The position numbers were made by a program, and so were the translations under genes. Positions 36,865 through 49,352 of a stretch of 64,000 nucleotides of DNA are shown one piece after another. This DNA comes from Xestospongia muta (taxonomy: Eukaryota; Porifera; Demospongiae; Haplosclerida; Petrosiidae), in assembly GCA_963693285.1 (NCBI GenBank), contig OY848918.1, positions 20,843,484 through 20,907,483 of the forward strand, given 5' to 3'. The first letter of the stretch is position 1, and each line of letters begins with the position of its first letter. The notes under the pieces were generated by a model. It worked only from the letters and a program-made list of their open reading frames with translations, was not told the origin of the DNA and searched no databases.

Positions 36865-37300
36865 GCTCAGATACATCAATGACAATCTTGTGTCTAGATT
36901 TTATGTACACGTGTGTAATAATATGTATATATATACCTGGTCATCAATTGTTCCAAATGGCCTTACGATGATCTAAATTGATCATATATGATTGTAATAA
37001 CACGTAATGAAGAACATTAAGAAGAAAAATACAAGAGGTAAAACAATATAATTAGGAGAAAGTGAAACTTATCAACACTACAGGGCTTTTTTCATTGTAG
37101 TCCTAGCTACTTATTTCACTATTTCACCCTGCCATCAATGCACATGATTAAGTACAGAGGCATTCTCAAATTGTTCAGTTTATAAGTGGCGTCAACAAAA
37201 ATTACCTCATGATACGAATCAAAGACGGCCTTCATAATACTGTCTTGAAACAATAAGCCCGTAAAGTGTTGCTAGCATTAGTGAATACACAGTTACCTTT
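36865..37300. other. Right part of the copy 2 insertion, no gene recognised
   Basis: No coding region is visible between the end of the piggyBac relic and the point where homology to copy 3 resumes (about 37300). I could not define the element's terminal inverted repeat or a TTAA target duplication with confidence. Confidence 0.4.
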
Positions 37301-37363
37301 CTTCTCCATATTTCCAAACGTCTACAAGTTGACAAGTATTTGTGTGTGTGATACTTCCGCCCA

Positions 37364-37437
37364 GTAATTATTTGGTGGGCGTGTCACAGAGTTGCCATTA
37401 ACAACCGCCAAACAACGCGGTCACACAAGAAGAAGAG
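37364..37437 (+). promoter_or_regulatory. Putative promoter and noncoding 5' exon, copy 2
   Basis: CGATACTTCCGCCC-like, CG-rich sequence and GTTGCCATTAACAACCGCC are conserved with copy 3 (60047-60136), in contrast to the surrounding AT-rich DNA. It ends in AGAAGAG followed by GTTAGTAG, a good splice donor. The next acceptor, CTATAG at 37694, leads to the ATG exon. I infer a transcription start and untranslated first exon. Copy 1 has no counterpart. Confidence 0.45.
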
Positions 37438-37742
37438 GTTAGTAGATCACACACTATATTGTATTCTATTACTAAAGCGTTGAATATTAATAGTATCCAA
37501 TGATATCATATAGTGTACAGTACATACATAGTGTGAGTATATATCTATTACATATAGTAGTAGTTAGTAGACAGACAGTATATTCTATCTTACTATAATT
37601 AAGTTATAGTTGATTTAGTTAGCAGAGTTTCCTCATTCCAATGTAGTATATAGTTATTACTATCTATGTCACTTACTTCCTGTATTATCTATAGACATCT
37701 GACATAGGAACAGTGATCAACTAAGAACCTAAACTTTTCAAA

Positions 37743-39727
37743 ATGTCTCAGAGAGATCTAGTAAGTCTATAATCTTTCTATTACTATGTCATTATCCCTA
37801 TATATCACTGTGATACTAACTAAACTCACATATCAGTGTTATTGTATAGATAGAATATCTTTCTAAAAGATGGTCTTTTAGTTATAAGGGCTGATCTGTA
37901 TACTCACTATACTACACTACATGATACATGTTGTCTTTATAATAGAATCTACAACTGTACTTGGCAGCTATTAATGGAATCATTGAAGGAGTCAAATCTA
38001 CTATTGAACAAGGTGCTGATGTAAACTATTATAATCCAAACCGGGTAAGTTACTAGCTCTCAATATTTAAGTATATATCTCAACAGTAAAGCCTATTTTT
38101 CATATACAGTGTGTTTTTATAAATAAGTCTAAGATCCAATAATTATCATATCACTACACACTGTATCATCATTATAGTATGATGTTGGTTGAGCTATAAT
38201 ACATGAGATGGTCTAGTCTTGTCCCCAGACCTACTCACAAGCTAAAATAGGTCTGATCACACGAGTTGATTTTTGTGTCCCCTACTTTAGCTTGCGAGTA
38301 GGTCTAGGGACGAGACTAGGGATGGTCTAAATTTAATATCACAAATCCCTGTGTGATTTTAATCAATAGTGTAAGAGTTTCTTTCATTTTCTGTGTCATC
38401 TCCTAATAATAAAAAGTGTTAATATTACTGACATGATGTGTACATTTGTTGATCTAATAACAATGTTACTGAATTATTCTAACAGAGCCAGTCTATATCT
38501 ATCATATAACACAAACTTATGAAGGACAATATTCTTATGAATTTACTTTTAATATAGCATTTGCAAAATAGATTTTCTGGAATTATTACAAGATTTTATG
38601 CCATGCTCATATTTATCACTCACTGTCCTCATAAGTTTACAATCTACCAGAATGCTAATAAAACATTGATAAGTATAGTTTTTAAAGTATCAAACAGAAA
38701 CGTTGATTCTGATTGTATCAACAAGTTGTATACATACATACCTAACTATGGTCTATTTTTATAGAGAGTCCTTAGGTTTATTGTATTCCAGCATTTAAAT
38801 TTGAGAAACAATTAGTACACAACTAATTATAACATTAGAGAGATTGTGGTAACATATAGGAAATGGTAAGTTTAGTAAAATGTTCTTCATTTGCCAAAAT
38901 GTTTTCCTCCAGCATTTTAATTAAAGACATGACAATAGGCAGAACAATTCATTGTTATTTAAATTTGCCAAAGTTTTTTTATATCTATATGATCTCCTTC
39001 CACAATTACCTATTACAGGTGTTACATTTAGCTGTGTATTGGCACATAAATAAATCTATTTGCTGGTTCACACCTTATATAATAACAATATTCATAACCT
39101 ATCATTAATTTGATTAAGAATATTATGACAATGAATAAGATTAAGTTTGTAATTTTAATAACAAGAGTGACCTTTTATATTCAGAGGTTAAACCAGTATG
39201 TTGTATAGTTTATGAATACAAGCAAAACATACTGTATACAGGGATTTATTAGCGACAATAAAATTTGGTGGAATTGTAAAATTTTACAATTGGCCAAATT
39301 AAGTTTGACGAATTTAGCACATGGCTTGTTACCACACCCACTTTAGCCATCCAGCCACAATGTTTAACGTGTAAAAAAGATAAAAATTGTGGGTGTGGCA
39401 ACTATGCAAAAAATTTTGCCGGTTATTTATTTGGCGATTTTTTAAATTCGCCAATTCACCAAATTTTATCGGTCGCCAATAAATATATATACTAATACTA
39501 TTGTTACTATTGTGATATTGTATGTACTCTTTAAAATTTTGTATTGTTATTTAATAAATAATTAATAGGTAGATCTTGTAACTGTCATTTATTAATAACA
39601 AACATTATCATCTACTATTATATAGCTTTATGAGAGACCACTGATTGCTGCATCTGCTCGTGGACATACTGATGTTGTGTCTCTTCTTCTTCAAAAAGAA
39701 GCAGACCCAAATTGCACTACTAATTAT
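37743..39727 (+). CDS. Ankyrin gene copy 2, exons 1-3 only
   Basis: Exons 37743-37760 (MSQRDL), 37946-38044 (LYLAAINGIIEGVKSTIEQG) and 39626-39727 (RPLIAASARGHTDVVSLLLQ) join in phase 0 without a stop, giving 73 codons. They match exons 1-3 of the copy 1 gene. The donor after exon 3 is GTGAGT, where the other copies have GTAAGT. Intron 3 matches copy 1 up to about 41524 and then changes to a minisatellite. No exon 4-7 counterpart is found before the window's third copy. It is therefore either a truncated gene or one spliced to distant exons. Its promoter-side sequence is shared with copy 3. Confidence 0.7.
38213..38319. mobile_element. Palindromic MITE A, copy 2
   Basis: Same 107-bp foldback element as at 9754, at the homologous intron position. 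The ends CTAGTCTTGTCCCCAGACC and GGTCTAGGGACGAGACTAG pair. Confidence 0.8.
39229..39484. mobile_element. MITE B, copy 2
   Basis: Homologous to 61793-62060. It keeps most of the right inverted repeat (CACCAAATTTTATCGGTCGC, then CAATAAAT) but lacks its outermost bases, after which sequence jumps to the ATATATATACTAATAC stretch near exon 3. Confidence 0.75.
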
Positions 39728-40846
39728 GTGAGTGTTCATATATAGTAACAATACTGTTGTAATGTATATATGTATACATTGTACATGTAGTATACACATG
39801 TGAGTTTATTAATGTAATTGTCATGTTGTACTTTTTTTGTTTTGTTAGCTATATTCTTAAAATTGTGAAAATTAAACCTCAATTTATTAGCATTTCAATG
39901 TTATAATATAGGAGATGTTAAAAACAGAGAATTTACTTCCCCCAGATAAATTATGTATAAAGGTCATCTGGTTTCAGTAACAGATATAGATCCACATCAA
40001 GTACTGGGCTGATCATTTCTTTATAGCTATTACACAGGGGTAGTTTTCCATCTTGCTACAATAGAATAGTTACAATAAGGGCTTTCCACTCACTGTAATT
40101 AACAGGCTTAATTTTGACCAATGACAGCAACTTGTCTAGCTCAGCTTTAAGGATGGCTTAAGAGAGAAGACACAGGCTGAAGTCTCCAAAATTGGGTTAA
40201 GGATTTCTCTTCAAATGCAGTGTAGCAACATGTTGAGTCATTGTGCCCAACTTGTTTGTGAAGACTTCTTTATTTTTCTCTATGTAATGCCAAATCATTA
40301 AGTTGTCTGTGCACTGTAACTCTATCAGTTGACACATATTATTTTTGGACCATTTTGAAACCTTGACTGTCACCTCCGGCTATATTAAACCCTATCCTAT
40401 TATGTTTCTCATGGGTTTCCTCTCTCAAGTGTACATGAAGACCTAGTATCACTACATATGCTTGAAAAGATGGCTATTTCCTCTGAGGTTTCCTATGATT
40501 GTCATAATTGCCTTACGAATGATTTTCATAATTGCCTCATTAATGAGTTACATGATACACACCTAATAATTCCCTCATGAATGAATAGCAACATTATAAT
40601 TATACATCAATCATAGGAATTTAGAGAATATATTAAATGTGTCCAAATTTGGGAAAATTACACATGTTGCTCAAAACATTTGATTGATGATTGTATACAT
40701 GTATTATATACTGGATGTATACAATACCTGTATCCAGGAAGAACAATAATGAAAGTACCTGGATACCAATTTTTTAGCATAATTGTACAAAAAATTGCCC
40801 ATCAACCACATATACAAAATAGTTTATTGAAAATATTTTAATATGG

Positions 40847-41355
40847 TATAACGTTTTTTTGGGGAGGGGGCAAAATTTTCGTGAACGTCAACTTTTTTTA
40901 GTTTGTGGTAAAAATTTTGTGGTCAAGCGATCTAGTCCAAACCACATCCCCTTACACATGAGGTGTACAAATGGCGTGCTTCGAAATTCAAGCCATAATG
41001 CGAGGCTACTACCAGTACAAAGGGATCTGAGATGCTAAGTTTGGAGAACAACTTGTGTGCCAAAGAGACATGAGTTGGCAGCTGCAATCAAAGTTGATGA
41101 TACAGATTGTGCTAAAGGGGCATGAGGATCTGTAGGTTGTTCTTTTCCCTCTTGAAATATCGAAATAAGGCCATACTGAATGTAAGACTCGCTGATCAAC
41201 AATGTGAGAACGTGCATGCAACCATGTGTATGCATGAATGTGTGTGGCACATTTCATCTAATTAACTTTCATGGGTAAATATTTTGTGGTTTGTTTCTCA
41301 ACCACAAAAAACCATGAAAATCCCCCCCCCCCCTCCTCGAAAAAACCCCGCTATA
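40847..41355. mobile_element. MITE C, copy 2
   Basis: Same element as at 12207 in the homologous intron. Left end TATAACGTTTTTTTGGGGAG pairs with the right end CTCGAAAAAACCCCGCTATA. A poly-C run of 12-13 bases differs in length from copy 1. Confidence 0.75.
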
Positions 41356-41632
41356 TGGTACAGTATGTGTATTTTTGTCAAATAACATAACAAATGTCAT
41401 ATTAAGTACATGTAAGTCTATCAGTATCAGTACAGTGGAATATTGTACTCCCTGAATTTACAATGACAAATTGTGTGGTCGAATGAATTCCCATTTAATA
41501 CACATTACTTGTTGACTCAGAAAATGGGTGGTTCTTGGTGTAACTTGCCTATGATGACATCATGTATGACATCATGTGACATCATAACTGTCTTATGGGG
41601 GTTAAAATAGTATGTATGGTGTAAGTAACACA

Positions 41633-43940
41633 TGGTATTGTAGGTAATACTGGTATTGTTGGTAATACTGGTAATACTGGTAATGTAGGTAATACTGGTA
41701 TTATAGGTAACGCAGGTATTATAGGTAATACTGGTATTGTTGGTATTATAAGTAATACTGGTATTGTAGGTAATACTGGTATTGTTGGTATCATAGGTAA
41801 TACTGGTATTGTTGGTATTATAGGCAATACTGGTATTGTTGGTAATACTGGTATTGAAGGTAATACTGGTATTGTTGGTAATGCTGGTAATACTGGTAAT
41901 GTAGGTAATACTGGTATTATAGGTAAAGCAGGTATTATAGGTAATATTGGTATTGTAGGTAATACTGGTATTGTTGGTATTATAAGTAATACTGGTATTG
42001 TAGGTAATACTGGCATTGTTGGTAATACTGGTAATACTGGTAATGTAGGTAATACTGGTATTATAGGTAACGCAGGTATTATAGGTAATATTGGTATTGT
42101 AGGTAATACTGGTATTGTTGGTATTATAAGTAATACTGGTATTGTAGGTAATACTGGTATAATAGGTAACGCAGGTATTATAGGTAATATTGGTATTGTA
42201 GGTAATACTGGTATTGTTGGTATTATAAGTAATACTGGTATTGAAGATAATACTGGTATTGTTGGTAATACTGGTAATACTGGTAATGTAGGTAATACTG
42301 GTATTATAGGTAACGCAGGTATTATAGGTAATACTTGTATTATAGGTAATACTGGTATTGTTGGTATTATAAGTAATACTGGTATTGTAGGTAATACTGG
42401 TATTGTTGGTAATACTGGTAATACTGGTAATGTAGGTAATACTGGTATTATAGGTAACACAGGTATTATAGGTAATATTGGTATTGTAGGTAATACTGGT
42501 ATTGTTGGTATTATAAGTAATACTGGTATTGAAGGTAATACTGGTATTGAAGGTAATACTGGTATTGTTGGTAATACTGGTAATACTGGTAATGTAGGTA
42601 ATACTGGTATTATAGGTAATGCAGGTATTATAGGTAATACTGGTATTGTAGGTAATACTCGTATTGTAGGTAATACTCGTATTGTAGGTAATACTGGTAT
42701 TGTAGGTAATACTGCTATTGAAGGTAATACTGGTATTGTTGGTAATACTGGTAATACTGGTAATGTAGGTAATACTGGTATTATAGGTAACGCAGGTATT
42801 ATAGGTAATATTGGTATTGTAGGTAATACTGGTATTGTTGGTATTATAAGTAATACTGGTATTGTTGGTAATACTGGTATTGAAGGTAATACTGGTATTG
42901 TTGGTAATACTGGTAATACTGGTAATGTAGGTAATACTGGTATTATAGGTAACGCAGGTATTATAGGTAATACTGGTATTGTAGGTAATACTGGTATTGT
43001 AGGTAATACTGGTATTGTTGGTATCATAGGCAATACTGGTATTGTTGGTAATACTGGTATTGAAGGTAATACTGGTATTGTTGGTAATACTGGTAATACT
43101 GGTAATGTATGTAATACTGGTATTATAGGTAACGCAGGTATTATAGGTAATACTGGTATTGTTGGTATTATAGGTAATACTGGTATTATAGGTAATACTG
43201 GTATTATAGGTAATATGGTATTGTAGGTAATACTGGTATTGTTGGTATTATAGGTAATACTGGTATTGTTGGTAATACTGGTATTGTTAGTAATACTGGT
43301 ATTGTAGGTAATACTGGTAATACTGGTAATGTAGGTAATACTGGTATTATAGGTAACGCAGGTATTAGAGGTAATACTGGTATTGTAGGTAATACTGGTA
43401 TTGTTGGTATCATATGTAATACTGGTATTGAAGGTAATACTGGTATTGTTGGTAATACTGGTAATACTGGTAATGTAGGTAATACTGGTATTATAGGTAA
43501 GGCAGGTATTATAGGTAATACTGGTATTGTTGTTATTATAGGTAATACTGGTATTGTAGGTAATACTGGTATTATAGGTAATACTGGTATTATAGGTAAT
43601 ATGGTATTGTAGGTAATACTGGTATTGTTGGTATTATAGGTAATACTGGTATTGTTGGTAATACTGGTATTGTTAGTAATACTGGTATTGTTTGTAATAC
43701 TGGTATTGTTTGAAATACTGGTATTGTAGGTAATACTGGTATTGTAGGTAATACTGGTATTGTTGGTAATACTGGTAATACTGGTAATGTAGGTAATACT
43801 GGTATTGTTGGTATCATAGGTAATACTGGTATTGTTGGTATTATAGGCAATACTGGTATTGTTGGTAATACTGGTATTGAAGGTAATACTGGTATTGTAG
43901 GTATTGTTGGTAATAGTTGTATTGTTGTTGTTGGTAATTT
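41633..43940. repeat. 2.3-kb minisatellite of GGTAATACTGGTATT units
   Basis: Tandem units of 9-18 bases built on GGTAATACTGGTATTGTA and close variants run without break for about 2.3 kb. A larger pattern recurs: the marker GGTAATGTAGGTAATACTGG appears about eleven times at spacings of roughly 140-250 bases, so the array has an irregular higher-order structure. Because the unit length is a multiple of three, the minus strand is open for long distances (483 codons at 43033-41582) and reads as LPTIPV/LPIIPA repeats. I do not regard that as a gene. The array begins about 110 bases after the copy 2 duplication ends. Confidence 0.9.
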
Positions 43941-44079
43941 TTTTCCTGTTAATACAGTAATATTATATATAAGAAACAATAGTATATATTGTACAAATTA
44001 AGTACAACACAGAAAATTAATAATGAAGAAATATGGGACATAGACATAAGTTAACAAGTGACTCTACCCTCGCTGAAGG

Positions 44080-47000
44080 CAAGGTCGATATTGGGTTAGT
44101 CAAAAGAGGCAAGATGGTACAGAGTACGAGTGCCACAATGGCACATGATGGATGATCGAATAAAGGACAAAGTTGATTTTGCATCCGATCCATGACAAGA
44201 CCTTACTGAAATGATCGTTGAGCTTGACTGCCAGGAGAGAGGCCAATCTTTTAAACACGACATTGGCAGTTGGGCCAAGGCCGCCAGCAGTAGAGAAAAC
44301 AAGTTGTGAGAAGCAACCATGTTCTACATTTATGACTCTGTCCTCATAGTTTCTTCTCTTTTCTAATTTGTGACGACTGTAGCAGGAAGATAGAGACTTG
44401 GTACAGTAGGTATGTTGTAGTGACTTAATATTAATGTTTATTAACTAATTGTAATAACTACTACTATATAATCCTTATGATTTTGTAATACAATGCAGTT
44501 TTCATTCCGTTCCTGTTCAGTTACTAATACCCTTTGGTTATTATTCAATGATTGTTGGTTCTATTGAGATTATATCCTAACTATTGTGGTGTAGTAGGAT
44601 ACTACATATGTGCAATAGGATTAAGTACCCTGACATCAAAAAATGCACGTTGCTGACGGCAGTCCCAAAAACCATCCGCTCGTATATCCAATCTGGCATC
44701 ATCAGTTGTGATAGCAGATGATGGCTGTAACAACTCACCGGAATGTGATAGAAGAGTTGGTTCTGTAACTACATTATGACATACATTCTTCATGAGGTCA
44801 GCAGTAAAGTCACGTAACTCATTATGTCTAATGATCGTGAGCCCTCCACAAGGGCAGGAGAGAGCATTTTCAATACACAGTGTGGTGCCACAGACACAAG
44901 TGGAAGGAAGTGCAGGGGGTCTCCAGCCATTTCGTAGACAAAGAGCATCACAAAATGCACCCTTGTGGAGGTGGAATCAATGCTCTTTAATTGGTACCAC
45001 AGTCAACCAAGCAGAGGTTCCTCTTTCGTTGGCAATATCAAATAATCTCTGTGGTGAGACTCTCTCATACAGCAGCTGACTGCTCTCTGGCATGCTGGCA
45101 ATGTGTCGCATGAATTGAGGCTTTGATCTCAGACTGCAAGCTGCTGACATGTGATAGGATACGATCACATTGGAAGATTAGAAGATCTACAAGGGGACTC
45201 GTGACAGCTTGGGAGGAGGTAAAATGGTCAGAGGATGAAATGGAGGGGTTAGGGAGACCCAAACCACCATGCCGACAAGGAAGAGGGAACAAATCTCTAA
45301 TGGTGTCATTGGGAGGGTCCTGAGAGGAGATTGTGGGAATAAATATAATACGAAGTGTGTCTTCTAGTGGCAGAAGAAGTGTATTGATGTTTGGGCAAGT
45401 TCTGGAAAGATATGTCCAGCGACTTAACACACCATGAATAAGTCCAGAGTAAGCAGCTTGGGATGAGATTTAGCAATATCTGATAGAAGGATAAGCTCAT
45501 CCACCCAAGATTGGACCTTATCAGTGACCCAATGGGAGAACCAAGAACACACTGGCCCTTAGGGGTGATAGAGATGTCTGTTCCGTGGAACAGCTGCTGT
45601 GCGTGGTCATGATGTTTGGTCTTCACTAAAAGCCATGATTTGGAAGGGTTTGGATAGTATCCAAACTGAGGACCAATGTCTACGAGGGCATTCCACCATT
45701 GAACTAGCCCTTCGACTGAACTGCAAGCGGTGGAATCATCCACATACCAGATCTGCCTTGTAGAGTTGATATGACCCATTTGCTGAATGAGAGGAGTCAC
45801 AGCCAGAGCATTGCCAAAGGGTCACCCTAGGTGGTGCCTTCAAGGGAGTAGATGGTTTCACCTCCAATGAACAAGCTAACGTTGTCACAATAGGTATTAA
45901 CGAGGACACGACCAATAGACGGACACAAGTGTAAAATATTTTGTAGAGGTGTTTCTCTATTAAGAGAATTAAAAGCATTTTATGCATCAACCAGTAGGAG
46001 TGCCTCTGTATCATATTCCAAGTAGTGTTGGCGGATATTGTGTAAAGCTGCTTCACAGCTAGCATCCTGGCTGCACATAATTGTAAGGGGCCAGCAGCTT
46101 CCATAACATCAGGACCAATACATTTAAGATTGTCTTTGCAATAATACGGCGACAGGCTTCACCAATACCTATAGGTCTAACCCCAGGACATTTGTCCAAT
46201 GCTATCAATCTACAGGCAACAAAGGCAGACAGTCCATCAGGGTCAACATAGGATGTACAAAGTTGACGAGCCAAAAGGCCGAGAGCATGACAGAGGTCTG
46301 AGGAGGAACAGAAGGAAGATCAAAAACGTTTCCAACTGGCTGCATCAACACCAGAAGGACCGGCAACACTGTGAGTTCTCAGAGCAGTGCGTCGAATCAG
46401 TTCCCCATCAATCTGGTCAAAAATGATGGAATGAGGATCATGGTCAGGAGGTAATGGATCATTTAGCAGGATGCCATCTGAATGGACCGGGCCAGGAGAT
46501 GGATGCTTCTGGCAAAGAATGTCCTGAACAAGTCCTCTAGAGGGCTGATCAGTGTATGCGGGACTATCAAAGGAAAGAATTTGGCCTTTTGATTTCTGAG
46601 ATAGAATACGTATGGCAGAACCAACTTTGCCTGCCATCATGAGATTAGCGAAAGTGTGAGCGACTTCATCCTTAGATGTTTTGGAACTGGATCGAAGACG
46701 TGCCTGGATGGCATTACCCTCAGTCAGCAATTCCTTAAAAGAACCCTCTTGCCAGAGAGAAAGATGACAGTGTAAAAGACAGATTATTTCCTTCGACTTT
46801 AGCTTGTATGAAGGGTGTTGTAAAACTAGGATCGGAAAGAGAAAGGCTGCCTTTAAGGGAACAGACTCCAGGGCAGAGGCGGTGGTGTAGGCAGTAAATA
46901 ATCTAGTCAGTTTTCTTATAAATGATTCACCAACCTTACCCGAAGGAATCCTGAAAAGATTGATTCTCCCGTGGACAGGCTCTGAATAACAAATATCAAT

Positions 47001-47870
47001 GATGGATCCACAGGAAGGCTCATCAAGAGGGCCCCAGACAAACAATGGCTCTGCCATAGCCTCATAAAGGGGCAACTTGATGATGTCATGAACAGTAGCA
47101 GAAGACCGGGCCTCACGCAGACGACCAGTGTCTTGAAGCAATGAGTCGTGAGGGTCTCCAGCCTCCAAAAACCCACAGAAAGACGGAGGAGCATGCTCAG
47201 ACACCGAAGAAAGGGAATCAGAAGGTGAATTGACAGAATCAACATGTTCCATCACCACGTGGTTGCTCGTGTTCGTGGCAGTATCAGGCAAAAAAGAGAA
47301 TGCTGAGGAGACAGAACTGTTGGCACACTGACCAAGACGACTAGAGAAGCAGTTAAAACAGTTTTACCATCCCTTACACAGGTACATCATAGGCAGCGAC
47401 CTCTTCTGTTACAGCTACAGCAACTCGTTTTGGGAGTGTCAATCTCTATAGGTGGTTGAAATGTACATGTTATTGGACTGGCAGATGATTGGTTGGGAGT
47501 GTCAATCTTTATAGGCGATTGAGATGTACATGTTATTGGACTGGCAGATGATTGGTTGGCAGTGTCAATCTTTATAGGTGATTGAGATGTACATGTTATT
47601 GGACTGGCAGATGATTGGTTGGCAGTGTCAATCTTTATAGGTGATTGAGATGTACATGTTATTGGACTGGCAGATGATTGGTTGGCAGTGTCAATCAATT
47701 GTATATCCATAAGTGGTTGAGATGTAGACTTTAATTGAGTAGCGGAAGGTTCATCTGTAATGTCAAGAACATGTATGTCAGACGGTGGTGAATTGAGTGT
47801 AGCCTGGGTGGCATGAGCAGGTGGTTGGTCAGAATTGCAGGCATCATTTATGGATGGAGACATAATGGTA
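44080..47870 (-). pseudogene. Reverse-transcriptase element with nuclease-like tail
   Basis: A decayed minus-strand element in several frames. N-terminal part 47863-47387 with 21-residue repeats; next frame 47291-46320 ending VAGPSGVDAASWKRF; then LCTSYVDPDGLSAFVACRLI and ALDKCPGVRPIGIGEACRRI (46262-46140). RT blocks: NAFNSLNRETPLQNILHLCP (about 45975), TT-stop-GDPLAM (about 45825, stop where Gln is expected) and IWYVDDSTACSS (about 45750; YxDD active site). After the RT comes LPCRHGGLGLPNPS, then a Cys patch CVCGTTLCIENALSCPCGG (about 44910-44850) and RADGFWDCRQQRAFFDVRV (about 44680-44625), which resembles a PD-(D/E)XK nuclease core. A last block GLGPTANVVFKRLASLLAV lies near 44280-44220. 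I recognise the order from an RT family common in cnidarian and sponge genomes; its class is uncertain. Confidence 0.75.
47435..47695 (-). repeat. 63-bp coding tandem repeat, about four units
   Basis: Each 63-base unit encodes IDTANQSSASPITCTSQSPI plus Lys on the minus strand; the first and last units diverge. The array lies in the N-terminal part of the RT element. Exact multiples of three keep the frame. Confidence 0.9.
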
Positions 47871-48224
47871 AGTTGAGATGTACTCTCTACGGCTGAAGAG
47901 GCTTCAACAGTTGTAGATGATGATGAGGTTGCTATAAAAAAGCTAAATCAACTGACACAATGTAGTAACTTAGTTATACCTACTTCAAGTCTCTTTTGGA
48001 GTTGAATAGAAAAGGCTGATGCCAATATAACTGTACATTTAACAGTTTTAAACCAAGAAAATTCAGTAGGTACCTCAGAAAAATGAAGATGCAACACTAT
48101 TATTGCACTATTTCATGAGTTACCATGTATATACTAGCATTGCTAACTGTACATTTGTACATTCTGAAAGATGGTAATTACTGTCCTCCTCTGATTGGAT
48201 CTCTCTTTTCTCCCTGCTCTTTGG

Positions 48225-49352
48225 ATATCACTGTACATACAAGTTTTGACTTCGCTCAACAGGTTCATTATCCTTCCAATCCTCTCCAACCAGGACCCAT
48301 CTACTTTCTCACACCCAGAAAATGTAGCATTTTCAGAATTTGTTCTGAAGGGTTACCTAGGCAGGTATTATCAGAGATTTGAAAATTTCTTACTAAATTA
48401 TACTTACTCTTGAACATAGGTTAACTATCTCATAGATGAAGCTGTTGACACAGGAAAAGGGTCTAATACTGTCGCAAGCTTGCTACACGATTATTTCTCC
48501 AATCTCAGTTTAGGAGAAATGACTCAACAATTACATACTGATAACTGTGTTGGACAAAATAAGAACAACACAATTATGCAGGTGTGTCTCAAATAATAAT
48601 GATAATTAATGTTAACTATTGCTATCATTTTAATAGTACCTTCAATGGAGAATCATGGTTAGCTTAAGTCGTTCCATTACTATGCAATTCATGGTGGTTG
48701 GACACACTAAGTTCACTCCTGACTCATGTTTTGGCTTAGTAAAGCAGCGTTACCGGAGAACACATGTAGAATGCCTCAGTGATATTGTGGATGTATTGAA
48801 CAAGTCTGGCTATATCAACCATTCCAGATTAGTTGGTACACAAGGGGGCCAAGTTCTCATACCAACTTACGACTGGCAGACATATCTCTCTCCTAACTTC
48901 AAGAAAATACCACACATCAAAAGGTTCCATCAGTTTAAATTTTTAGCAGATCATCCAGGAGTTGTCATCTCTGCAAATTATACAGTAACAGTGAAGAGAC
49001 AAAACTGGATATGCGTGTAAATCCTTTGTGGCAACCTAGTATCTCTGACCTTCCACCATTAGTTCAGACATGAGGGTTATCTCCTGAAAGACAACTGTAT
49101 CTCTATGAAAAATACGTCCTTTTTGTACTGAAAGGTCTATGGATTTGACATGTCCTATACTATCAAATCTTCAAGCATCAACAAGTTGAGTACCAGCTCC
49201 AACAACCTCTCGTGCTATATCATCATCTCCACCTCCATCTCAAAGTCCCCCTCCTCCTCTATTAGATGCTCCACCTAATAAGAGATTTAAGACAGTGTGG
49301 TAACTGTGGTAGATCTGGTCATAATCGTCATTCATGTAGACTAGTAGAAGAG
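48225..49352 (+). pseudogene. DNCxGQNKN-family element, C-terminal half
   Basis: Three exon-like blocks join well: up to 48364 (QQVHYPSNPLQPGPIYFLTP), 48420-48581 (VNYLIDEAVDTGKGSNTVAS ... LHTDNCVGQNKNN) and 48637-49020 (VVGHTKFTPDSCFGLVKQRY, IPTYDWQTYLSP, FADHPG-like LADHPGVVIS), with introns GTATTA...CATAG and GTGTGT...AATAG. The conserved DNCxGQNKN and TYDW blocks carry candidate catalytic acids. After 49020 the frame shifts; LYLYEKYVLFVLKGL and a CCHC knuckle CGNCGRSGHNRHSC (about 49300-49345) follow. This is the same family whose N-terminal half lies at 18.5-20.4 kb (probably DUF7869 group). Upstream exons are not seen, so it is 5'-truncated. Confidence 0.75.

Larger units (their letters stand above)
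37440..41524. repeat. Segmental duplication copy 2, gene segment
   Basis: Matches 9240-12890 of copy 1 and 60160-64000 of copy 3, including MITE A and MITE B at the same sites. Relative to copy 1 it has 201 extra bases at about 38665-38866, also present in copy 3, so copies 2 and 3 are closer to each other here. The match to copy 1 ends at GACTCAGAAAA (41524). Confidence 0.9.

Noticed and set aside
41633..43940. Possible CRISPR-like array
   Set aside because: There are no unique spacers; repeat units are contiguous and vary gradually. The host is eukaryotic.
41582..43979. Long minus-strand open frames reading LPTIPV-type repeats (up to 483 codons)
   Set aside because: They are produced by a minisatellite whose units are multiples of three bases. 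There is no start context, no non-repeat domain and no splice structure.
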